A stretch of 46,840 bases of DNA from an uncultured Clostridium sp. (lineage in GTDB: Bacteria > Bacillota > Clostridia > Lachnospirales > Lachnospiraceae), in NCBI GenBank assembly GCA_900544905.1, contig UQXF01000011.1:1-46840 (forward strand). The letters run 5' to 3'. Below the pieces are notes generated by a model. It saw only the letters and a list, made by a program, of their open reading frames with translations. It was not told the DNA's origin and did not search any database. The translations under genes and the position numbers were made by a program. Below, one piece after another: positions 40,824 through 46,840 of this stretch; position 1 is the first letter of the stretch; each line of letters starts with the position of its first letter.

Positions 40824-42260
40824 TTACTTTTCTCTGATATCTGTTAAACTATAATCCGAATCTTCGGCACCGTAATTTTCTCCATAAAAGGCTCTAAAGA
40901 AGATATTGTCTGTCAGGTCCTCATCCACAAAGTATCCTACATGGTAGGTGACAGTTTTGCCGGCAGGAATTTTTGTGTGGAAGAAATGCTGGTTTGTGTT
41001 ATCCGTTAAGGAGGCGTCAAAATACATAGGCTCCCAATATACATTATCGTAGTTGTCAACCTCCTCTGCGATTTCCAGTTTGCCATCTGAGGCTTCATTT
41101 ATAAACATAATGTCATTGTAGGCACTGAAATCATTTTCGTCTTTATCAGAGGAATTGGTCACGCTGACAGTAACATAGACAAATTTTCTGCCAACGGTTT
41201 CTGTATTGATAACTTTACTAAGTGTATTGATTCCATCCCCATGGCTCCATTCATTCCGTTCATGGTCTATTACTTTGCCGGAGCTATCCACAAATTCATC
41301 CATGTCTCCGATAGGACTGAAGCAGCTCTGGTCAAAACCGCTGACAGAATCAAAGAATTCTACTTTTTCTACGGTCATTTCGCAGCCAGAATACAAATCA
41401 GTGGCAGGAAGTACTTCACCTACATTGTAATAGGTGGAAGGGAGTTTTTCTTTTTCTGATATACTGCTTCCTTCTGCGGCTGCTTTTTCAGCTTCCTCAA
41501 CAGAAGCAGCATAGGAGACTGCGGTAGTTGCATTTGCTGCGTCGGTTTCTTCCAGGGTAATGTTTTCTGCAATTTTTTTCGCTTCGTCTTCGGTGATATC
41601 ATAGCCTAAATAAGCTTCCACAAGATAGTGCTCTTTTTCAAAGACAACATACAACATTTTATCGTATGAAAGGCTGCTGTCCTTCTTGATAAGATAGGCG
41701 GGGTTTTCTCCGGCTGTAAATTCCGTTGTGGATAAGGAGGACAGATTAGAGAATACCATTTCTTCATCGGTATCCAATTTAGTTAAAAACGGACTGATGC
41801 CATGGGCAGCTTCGTCCTCGTCAGCGGGAACATAGTATTTAGAAGTATCACCGGGATATGGTTCACTTCCGGCAGGCAGATAGTTTAATACAAGCTTTAC
41901 CGGCTTAAATTCGATAGCCTTTGTGTCAGCAGCAGTCTCTGTACTTGGAGATACTACCAATTCGGACTGGTAATTGTTCTTCTGGATATGCACCTTGTAG
42001 TAATTGGAGGCAGCAAAACATGTGGCTGGTAAGACGATAAATGCCAGAGCAAAAGCAGCAGCTATCTGGTATGGTTTATACCGGAACAGATGTAATTTTG
42101 GATGGCCGCTTAAGCTGTTTAAAAGCGTTTCTTTCTGTTTTTTGTAATCCTCTGAAAAATGGTAGGCTCCTTCATAATGGTCAAAGTCCTCCAGTGTGAT
42201 ATCTGTACCGGGAATATCAGAGGTGTTAAGATTATATTCGTTAAATGATTTTGTACTCAT
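40824..42260 (-). CDS. Membrane-anchored putative anti-sigma factor with DUF4367-like domain
   Basis: The ATG at 42260 has AGGAG nine bases upstream; the product has 478 residues. A cytosolic N-terminal segment of about 60 residues precedes one transmembrane helix (AAAFALAFIVLPATCFAASN). An extracytoplasmic DUF4367-like domain follows (ENPAYLIKKDSSLSYDKMLY, GYDITEDEAKKIAENI). The last 200 residues form an Ig-like beta domain (VYVTVSVTNSSDKDEND, KIPAGKTVTYHVGYFVDEDL) of the DUF4352/DUF5027 kind. Its start overlaps the end of the ECF sigma gene by 20 bases, so it is very likely the cognate anti-sigma factor, although no canonical zinc anti-sigma motif is visible. Confidence 0.75.
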   Translation of the reverse strand: MSTKSFNEYNLNTSDIPGTDITLEDFDHYEGAYHFSEDYKKQKETLLNSLSGHPKLHLFRYKPYQIAAAFALAFIVLPATCFAASNYYKVHIQKNNYQSELVVSPSTETAADTKAIEFKPVKLVLNYLPAGSEPYPGDTSKYYVPADEDEAAHGISPFLTKLDTDEEMVFSNLSSLSTTEFTAGENPAYLIKKDSSLSYDKMLYVVFEKEHYLVEAYLGYDITEDEAKKIAENITLEETDAANATTAVSYAASVEEAEKAAAEGSSISEKEKLPSTYYNVGEVLPATDLYSGCEMTVEKVEFFDSVSGFDQSCFSPIGDMDEFVDSSGKVIDHERNEWSHGDGINTLSKVINTETVGRKFVYVTVSVTNSSDKDENDFSAYNDIMFINEASDGKLEIAEEVDNYDNVYWEPMYFDASLTDNTNQHFFHTKIPAGKTVTYHVGYFVDEDLTDNIFFRAFYGENYGAEDSDYSLTDIREK

Positions 42261-42786
42261 AATGCTCATCTCCTGTCATATTTTTTAGTGAGGTCACCGC
42301 GCGCTGCAGCCTTTTTCTGGCAGCGGCTTCGCTGATTTTAAGTGACTGTGCGATTTCTGTAATCGATAACTGCTTATAGTAATAGTCATTGATGATTTCC
42401 TTATAAATAAGGGGCAGCCTGCTGATTAGTCCTTTGATATAGATTTCATTTTCTATCTGCAGGGTTTCATTGATAGACGGATGGTCTGCGAAGGACTCCA
42501 GATTTTCATCTTCTGAGGAAGAGAAATAGCTGTTATTTATCTGGTTTCTTCGGTACATATCAATGGAAACGCTTTTGATAGTGGTTAATATATAATTGCG
42601 GCTTTTTCGTGAAGTGATATCACCGAATTGGGAAAGGTGCCGGGATAGCTTTATAAATGCTTCCTGTACAGCATCCTCCGCCTGATGATAGTCCTGCAAA
42701 ATGGAATACGCCACTATAAGCATTTTCTGTTCATAAAGTTCATAGAGCTGTTCCATTAATTGCCGGTCACTGAGTGACTTCTTCAT
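42241..42786 (-). CDS. ECF-type RNA polymerase sigma factor
   Basis: The 181-residue protein has region 2 (LIVAYSILQDYHQAEDAVQE, then AFIKLSRHLSQF) and region 4 (LPLIYKEIINDYYYKQLSIT, EIAQSLKISEAAARKRLQRA). It would direct RNA polymerase to stress promoters when released from the partner membrane protein encoded downstream. GAAAGG lies upstream of the ATG. An imperfect dyad with a TATAAT-like core (42879-42900) lies about 100 bases before the start; whether this is its promoter is unclear. Confidence 0.92.
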   Translation of the reverse strand: MKKSLSDRQLMEQLYELYEQKMLIVAYSILQDYHQAEDAVQEAFIKLSRHLSQFGDITSRKSRNYILTTIKSVSIDMYRRNQINNSYFSSSEDENLESFADHPSINETLQIENEIYIKGLISRLPLIYKEIINDYYYKQLSITEIAQSLKISEAAARKRLQRAVTSLKNMTGDEHYEYKII

Positions 42787-42959
42787 GTGTGCACTTCCTT
42801 TCTGTTTTGGTGTCCTATAGGCTGTTGGGGTTTGGGGCTGCGTGATAATTGCTGCAAGCCTTCAACCTGTGCATTTTGAACGTTCTAATTATTATAACGT
42901 ATCATGGAGAGAAAAGTGGACAAAAAATGCAGTTACTATTCCTTTGGCTGCATAAAAAT

Positions 42960-42998
42960 AAAGTGCGTAAGTTTAGTTACCAGTAACTTACACACTTT
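42960..42998. other. Imperfect long hairpin downstream of the nitroreductase gene
   Basis: AAAGTG-x-GTAAGTT pairs with AACTTAC-x-CACTTT across an 11-base loop. It lies after the nitroreductase terminator on the minus strand and before the sigma gene. The role is unknown: second terminator or protein-binding dyad. Confidence 0.4.
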
Positions 42999-43038
42999 AT
43001 AATACACATTCAAAAATTTATGTTGCCATACATATGAG

Positions 43039-43061
43039 AAAAATGTCCGGTGGACATTTTT
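43039..43061 (-). terminator. Terminator of the arsR-nitroreductase operon
   Basis: AAAAATGTCC (43039-43048) and GGACATTTTT (43052-43061) are perfect complements with a three-base loop; T-tracts flank the stem on both strands. Confidence 0.8.
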
Positions 43062-43068
43062 TGAGTCT

Positions 43069-43737
43069 TTAAACACTCCATTCAAAATCCGGGTTGTCTG
43101 CACCGATTTCAAAATGGTATTTGGCAATACCAAGGTCAATCTTTGTATAAAAACCCATTCCGGCTTTTGCGGATACCTGGCTGCCATGGAGAGTAAACTG
43201 AAATTTCTGTTGATTCATTGCTGTAGGGGCAAGGAGTGCGGCGCTCACCCCGTTTTTGAACCAGTCTGGGACCTGCTCCTCTGCCTTTGCCACCTCTTCA
43301 AAGGATTTCGATTTGTGGGCTGCGCCCTGCGTTTCTCCGTAACCAACAGAAATGACAATGCATAATTTTTCTCCCGGTTCTATAGAAAAGGCAGATTTTA
43401 TCTTAGTATATGTCATTGCAACCCAGCAGGTATTTAAGCCCAGCTGCTGTGCGCGCAGTACAAGACGTTCTCCATAGTAGCCGCACTTTTCGTCCAAATC
43501 GGCTCCTTTTTTTCCAATCATGGCAATATAATTTGTAACGCCGCTGAAATTTCCGTAATGTGCCATAAAGCCGTCAAAAGCCTTTGGTTCATTTGTCACA
43601 AGCTGGATATGCAATCCACTTTCCTTATTACAGCTTTCAATCTCTGCCTGCAATGCAGAAATAATTTCTGCGTCTAAAGGTCTGTTTTTATATTGCCGTA
43701 CGCTATGGCGTACATTCATTGCTTCTGTCAAATTCAT
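43069..43737 (-). CDS. Nitroreductase-family flavoprotein
   Basis: The start at 43737 has GGAGG upstream, and the first ATG at 43755 is inside that ribosome binding site; the product has 222 residues. It opens LTEAMNVRHSVRQYKNRPLD, the FMN-binding R-H-S-V-R-x-Y pattern. It continues with ERLVLRAQQLGLNTCWVAMT and NGVSAALLAPTAMNQQKFQF, where the family's A-P-S/T-A-x-N-x-Q motif lies late. It probably reduces nitro or quinone compounds with NAD(P)H. It lies 26 bases after the ArsR regulator gene, which probably controls it. Confidence 0.88.
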   Translation of the reverse strand: MNLTEAMNVRHSVRQYKNRPLDAEIISALQAEIESCNKESGLHIQLVTNEPKAFDGFMAHYGNFSGVTNYIAMIGKKGADLDEKCGYYGERLVLRAQQLGLNTCWVAMTYTKIKSAFSIEPGEKLCIVISVGYGETQGAAHKSKSFEEVAKAEEQVPDWFKNGVSAALLAPTAMNQQKFQFTLHGSQVSAKAGMGFYTKIDLGIAKYHFEIGADNPDFEWSV

Positions 43738-43763
43738 ATTCTTTCTTTCCTCCATAGATATTG

Positions 43764-44126
43764 TTAATCTGAATTGTTCCTGTGCTCCGGCAGCTGCTTC
43801 ATGATTTCCGTTGCATGCTTCAGCATGTTTATCAGTCTGTTCATTGCTTCCATATCCGCATCGAAGTAATAATAGTTCTTTGTCCCCTCCCGGCGCATTT
43901 TAAGTATTCCTGCATCCTTCAGTATTTGAATATGATGAGATACCGCCGGACGGGAAAGATGTGATTTTTCTGTAATGGTTCCAATGCGGACGCCATCGCA
44001 ATGCTCCATCTGCATCATTTCAAGCATAAGATGCTGACGGTTTTCATCCCCTAATGCAAGTAAAATTTTCTGACAGCCTTTAAATTCTTCTGCTAAATGC
44101 CGGATATCCTCGCTGTGTACAGACAA
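43764..44126 (-). CDS. ArsR-family transcriptional regulator
   Basis: A TTG at 44126 is the likely start because AAGGAGG lies eight bases upstream; the GTG at 44135 overlaps that site. The 120-residue protein has the winged helix (LALGDENRQHLMLEMMQ, TEKSHLSRPAVSHHIQILKD, RREGTKNYYYFDAD). The metal motif ELCVCDL of classical ArsR proteins is absent, so it probably senses a non-metal signal. A TATAAT at 44162 on the minus strand is a plausible -10. It probably regulates itself and the nitroreductase. Confidence 0.87.
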   Translation of the reverse strand: MSVHSEDIRHLAEEFKGCQKILLALGDENRQHLMLEMMQMEHCDGVRIGTITEKSHLSRPAVSHHIQILKDAGILKMRREGTKNYYYFDADMEAMNRLINMLKHATEIMKQLPEHRNNSD

Positions 44127-44274
44127 AATATACACCTCCTTGGTTTAATTGCTTGAACCATTATATCACATTTCTTTATAAAAAAATGATTCGTAAAGAA
44201 AATCAAGACCATTATTTCTTCTGTCGTTAAAACCGTATTTTTCCCGTTGAGCCCCTCTTTTATTATTAATATTG

Positions 44275-44303
44275 TTTCACAAAAGGAAAAATACATGTAT
44301 AAT
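44275..44303 (+). promoter_or_regulatory. Promoter of the DUF1848 gene
   Basis: TTTCAC (44275-44280), 17 bases, TATAAT (44298-44303). The leader to the ATG at 44388 is about 75 bases and lacks a clear ribosome binding site. Confidence 0.5.
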
Positions 44304-44387
44304 AGGAAACAGCAGATTAGCCGGTATGGCTTCTTCTGTTTCCGTTACAGATAAAAATATTGAATATAATGAATACACAAAAAAATT

Positions 44388-45320
44388 ATGATTCTTAACA
44401 CAGGCTGCAGGACCGATATTCCTGCTTATTACAGTGAATGGTTTTACAATCGAATAAAGGAAGGCTATGTTCTTGCCAGAAATCCATATTATCCGAACCA
44501 GGTAATGAAATATAGCCTTGATTCCCGGGTGGTGGACTGTCTGTGCTTTTGTACGAAGAATCCTGAGCCCATGCTGTCCCGGATGGAGGAAATCAGGCAG
44601 TTTAAGCAATTCTGGCATGTGACCATAACACCCTATGGCAAGGAGGTTGAACCATATGTGCCCGATAAGGAAAGGGTTATGGAGGCATTTAAGCGGTTGG
44701 CGGCAATAGTCGGAGTCAATGCAGTGGGCTGGCGGTATGACCCCATTTTTATTACGGACAAATATTCGCTGGATTTTCATGTAGATGCCTTCCGTAAAAT
44801 GGCAGAAAACCTGGCAGGCTATACGCAAACCTGTGTCATCAGTTTTATTGATTTGTATGCGAAAACCAGACGGAATTTTTCAGGGATAAGAGAGGTTCCA
44901 AGGGCTGACCAGATTACAATTGCCAGGGAGTTCGTGGAAATCGGAAGGAAGTATGGAATTACCATCCGTTCCTGCTGTGAGGGGGCATTTTTAGAGGAAT
45001 ATGGTGTGGATGTTTCCGGCTGTATGACAAAGCAGGTTTTGGAAAAGGCAACTGGCGCGTCCCTTGACCTGGCGAAAATAAAAAAGCCTGCAAGGGAGGA
45101 ATGCAATTGTCTGCTGGGGAATGATATTGGTATGTATAACACCTGTGGACACGGATGCCTTTACTGCTATGCCAATTATAACAGGAAAACAGTGGAACAG
45201 AATATGCGGTTTCACAATCCCCAATCGCCGCTCCTGGTGGGGGAATTATTGGAGGAGGATGTCATAAAGGAGGTAAAGCAGGTGTCCTTTTGCAGTGGAC
45301 AGATGACGTTGCCATTGTAA
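44388..45320 (+). CDS. DUF1848-family protein
   Basis: This 310-residue protein starts MILNTGCRTDIPAYYSEWFY and has FCTKNPEPMLSR, VGWRYDPIFITDKYSLDFHV and FIDLYAKTRRNF, the known DUF1848 pattern. The C-terminal quarter holds a cysteine set including CGHGCLYCY, that is CX3CX2C, as in radical-SAM clusters, together with CNCLLGNDIGMYNTC. It may bind a 4Fe-4S cluster; the reaction is unknown. The ATG at 44388 lacks a good ribosome binding site, and no better in-frame start is seen upstream. Confidence 0.8.
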   Translation: MILNTGCRTDIPAYYSEWFYNRIKEGYVLARNPYYPNQVMKYSLDSRVVDCLCFCTKNPEPMLSRMEEIRQFKQFWHVTITPYGKEVEPYVPDKERVMEAFKRLAAIVGVNAVGWRYDPIFITDKYSLDFHVDAFRKMAENLAGYTQTCVISFIDLYAKTRRNFSGIREVPRADQITIAREFVEIGRKYGITIRSCCEGAFLEEYGVDVSGCMTKQVLEKATGASLDLAKIKKPAREECNCLLGNDIGMYNTCGHGCLYCYANYNRKTVEQNMRFHNPQSPLLVGELLEEDVIKEVKQVSFCSGQMTLPL

Positions 45321-45360
45321 GAATTGCAAAGAGGCTTCACGCAGCGCTTACTTTTCGGGG

Positions 45361-45389
45361 TTGTGTCTGTGAAAAAAATGCGTTAAAAT
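45361..45389 (+). promoter_or_regulatory. Promoter of the Nudix gene
   Basis: TTGTGT (45361-45366), 17 bases, TAAAAT (45384-45389). The transcript leader to the start codon would be about 70 bases. Confidence 0.5.
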
Positions 45390-45468
45390 GCAAAGAGTGT
45401 TTGTCTGGCTGGAAATGGAAAGAGACAGCAGATAATGGGAATGAAACATAAGAAAAGAGGATAAAATC

Positions 45469-45972
45469 ATGGAATTATGGGATATTTACGATAGCAATAA
45501 GCAGCGTACCGGGCGCACCATGAAACGCAATGACTGGTGCCTGAAGGATGGAGAATATCATCTGACTGTCCTGGGCGTTGTCGCAAGACCGGATGGCAGA
45601 TTCTTAATTACAAAGCGTGTCATGTCAAAGGCATGGGCTCCCGGCTGGTGGGAGGTGTCAGGTGGTGCAGTACAGGCAGGAGAGGATTCCAGGGATGCGG
45701 TTGTAAGAGAGGTAAAGGAAGAAACCGGACTTGATGTGTCGAATGCAGAGGGTGGATATTTATTTTCTTACCAGAGGGAAAATCCGGGTGAGGGTGATAA
45801 CTATTTTGTGGATATCTACCGGTTTGTTATGGATTTTGACGAGACAGATGTAAAGCCCCAGGAAGAGGAAACCGATGGCTTTATGCTGGCAACAGCCGAG
45901 CAGATTGAGGAGTTTGCACAGCAGGGAATATTTTTACATTATGACAGCATAAAGAAAGCCTTTGAATGGTAA
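45469..45972 (+). CDS. Nudix hydrolase
   Basis: The 167-residue protein begins MELWDIYDSNKQRTGRTMKR, as in the isopentenyl-diphosphate-isomerase-like Nudix subgroup. The Nudix box runs from GGAVQAGEDS to REVKEETGL, fitting GX5EX7REUXEEXGU. It would hydrolyse a nucleoside diphosphate linked to another group; the substrate is not known. AAGAGG precedes the ATG. It is a single gene between the DUF1848 gene and a convergent AraC regulator. Confidence 0.9.
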   Translation: MELWDIYDSNKQRTGRTMKRNDWCLKDGEYHLTVLGVVARPDGRFLITKRVMSKAWAPGWWEVSGGAVQAGEDSRDAVVREVKEETGLDVSNAEGGYLFSYQRENPGEGDNYFVDIYRFVMDFDETDVKPQEEETDGFMLATAEQIEEFAQQGIFLHYDSIKKAFEW

Positions 45973-45993
45973 GGACACATATGGATGTTCCGG

Positions 45994-46740
45994 TTAATGC
46001 TTTATTTCCGTGCTTCTGAAATAGAGAGCTCGGTATTTTGTCGGTGTCATACCGGTTCTTTTATGAAAAATCTCTGTAAAATAGCTTTGGCTTGGGAAAG
46101 CCAGGGTAGAAGAAATCTGTGAAAGTGTATAATCCGAATAGACAAGCATATTCTGTGCAGTTTCAATTTTTTTGTTCTGAATATAGGCACTGACTGTAGT
46201 ACCGGTTTCCTTTTTGAAAAGGCGGGATAAATAGGAAGGGTTTAAATGCACATATTCAGACAAGTCATTTATGGTGATTCTGGTATGCAAATGCTCGTAA
46301 ATATAATCAACACAATCCGCAATATGCTTGGAACAGATTTTTTGCTTTCTCAGATTTTTCATTCTTCTGGTGTAATCCTCGCACATAACCGGGTGCAGGT
46401 CAGATACTTCCTCCGGTGTTCTGCACTGGTCTGCTTTCTGTATATAAAAATCACTTAAACCATAGGCGGTGGATAATTCCATTCCACCTTCAATACAATA
46501 TCTGGCAACTAAGGCAGTTGTAATAACAAAATGATATTTCATATTCTGGAGAGGGTTCTCGGATAAAGTGCCAAGTCCGGGCTTATCAAGCAGTCTTTCC
46601 TGGCAAAGGGAGCGGACCTTTGCAATATTTCCGGATTTGATAATAGAGTAGAATTCCAGCTCCGGATTATAAGGTGCACGAAGGATATTATTTTCTCTCT
46701 GAATAAATTCTCTATAAAACAATTCTTTTTTTATATTCAT
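45994..46740 (-). CDS. AraC-family transcriptional regulator
   Basis: The start at 46740 follows AGGAA (a TTG at 46782 is less likely), giving 248 residues. Residues 1-140 are a helical sensory region (LEFYSIIKSGNIAKVRSLCQ) seen in YesN/AraC-like regulators of Lachnospiraceae. Residues 150-245 are the AraC domain: ITINDLSEYVHLNPSYLSRL and STLAFPSQSYFTEIFHKRTG with TPTKYR. The target genes are outside the window to the right or unknown. Confidence 0.87.
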   Translation of the reverse strand: MNIKKELFYREFIQRENNILRAPYNPELEFYSIIKSGNIAKVRSLCQERLLDKPGLGTLSENPLQNMKYHFVITTALVARYCIEGGMELSTAYGLSDFYIQKADQCRTPEEVSDLHPVMCEDYTRRMKNLRKQKICSKHIADCVDYIYEHLHTRITINDLSEYVHLNPSYLSRLFKKETGTTVSAYIQNKKIETAQNMLVYSDYTLSQISSTLAFPSQSYFTEIFHKRTGMTPTKYRALYFRSTEIKH

Positions 46741-46840
46741 GTTATTTCCTGCTTTCTTTACGCAATCGTTTTGATTATCCAATCTGAATCAGGTTTGTGA
46801 TAGTAATATATTTTTGTGTTTACACCTATTCCTATTATAT

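Noticed and set aside
42879..42900. Dyad AACGTT...AACGT as an ECF autoregulated promoter
   Set aside because: The TATAAT-like core lacks a suitable -35 and ECF promoters do not follow this pattern; the evidence is too weak for a feature.

Overview
The window looks like chromosomal DNA of an anaerobic Firmicute in class Clostridia, most probably a gut Lachnospiraceae. The evidence is strong AGGAGG-type ribosome binding sites, occasional TTG starts, TTGACA/TATAAT-type promoters, U-tailed stem-loop terminators, Gram-positive lipoproteins with LTGC lipoboxes, and a gene complement typical of that family. There are no tRNA or rRNA genes, no prophage, no transposase and no CRISPR array. The first 19 bases are the Tn5 mosaic-end sequence used in sequencing libraries, so the left edge is an assembly artefact.

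Layout. (1) 113-3670: a membrane protein carrying a degenerate HAD phosphatase domain, two XRE regulators and a SRPBCC protein. (2) 3793-6893: a voltage-gated K+ channel with tandem RCK_C domains followed 29 bases later by an OLD-type ATPase/TOPRIM nuclease, apparently one transcript from one good promoter. (3) 7099-13308: a methyltransferase gene with a remnant of a TipAS drug-binding gene, a cupin, and a tightly packed run of seven sensor, acetyltransferase and small-molecule-binding genes headed by a WYL regulator. (4) 13425-17967: aldo/keto reductase, a divergent phosphofructokinase, a DUF3592 membrane protein and a GH1 phospho-beta-glucosidase. (5) 18000-18322: a non-coding element with 51-bp imperfect terminal inverted repeats fills the divergent region between the GH1 gene and copA; a single related arm occurs again at 36791-36841. 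(6) 18350-24837: copper ATPase with a fused CopZ-like tail, methionine ABC transporter metNIQ, and a lone nadA.

(7) 24926-39947 is the most notable block: a PucR regulator, a complete urea-type ABC transporter (urtABCDE-like), a cytidylate-kinase-like protein, a hydantoin/allantoin racemase, two divergent cytosine-deaminase paralogues, a hydantoinase/dihydropyrimidinase, ureidoglycine aminohydrolase (AllE), an allantoate/N-carbamoyl amidohydrolase and a D-2-hydroxyacid dehydrogenase. Together they look like import and stepwise opening and deamination of a cyclic ureide such as allantoin, hydantoin or a related purine, pyrimidine or creatinine breakdown product, releasing ammonia. A perfect dyad and a foldable leader precede the hydantoinase gene.

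(8) 40157-46740: a zinc-dependent phospholipase C-like protein, an ECF sigma factor with its putative anti-sigma partner, an ArsR/nitroreductase pair, a DUF1848 protein, a Nudix hydrolase and an AraC regulator.

The leads I consider best are the cyclic-ureide cluster with its unusual gene mix, the channel/OLD two-gene unit, the CopA-CopZ fusion that keeps an internal ribosome binding site, and the inverted-repeat element family. Functions are inferred from recognised sequence motifs; no database search was run.
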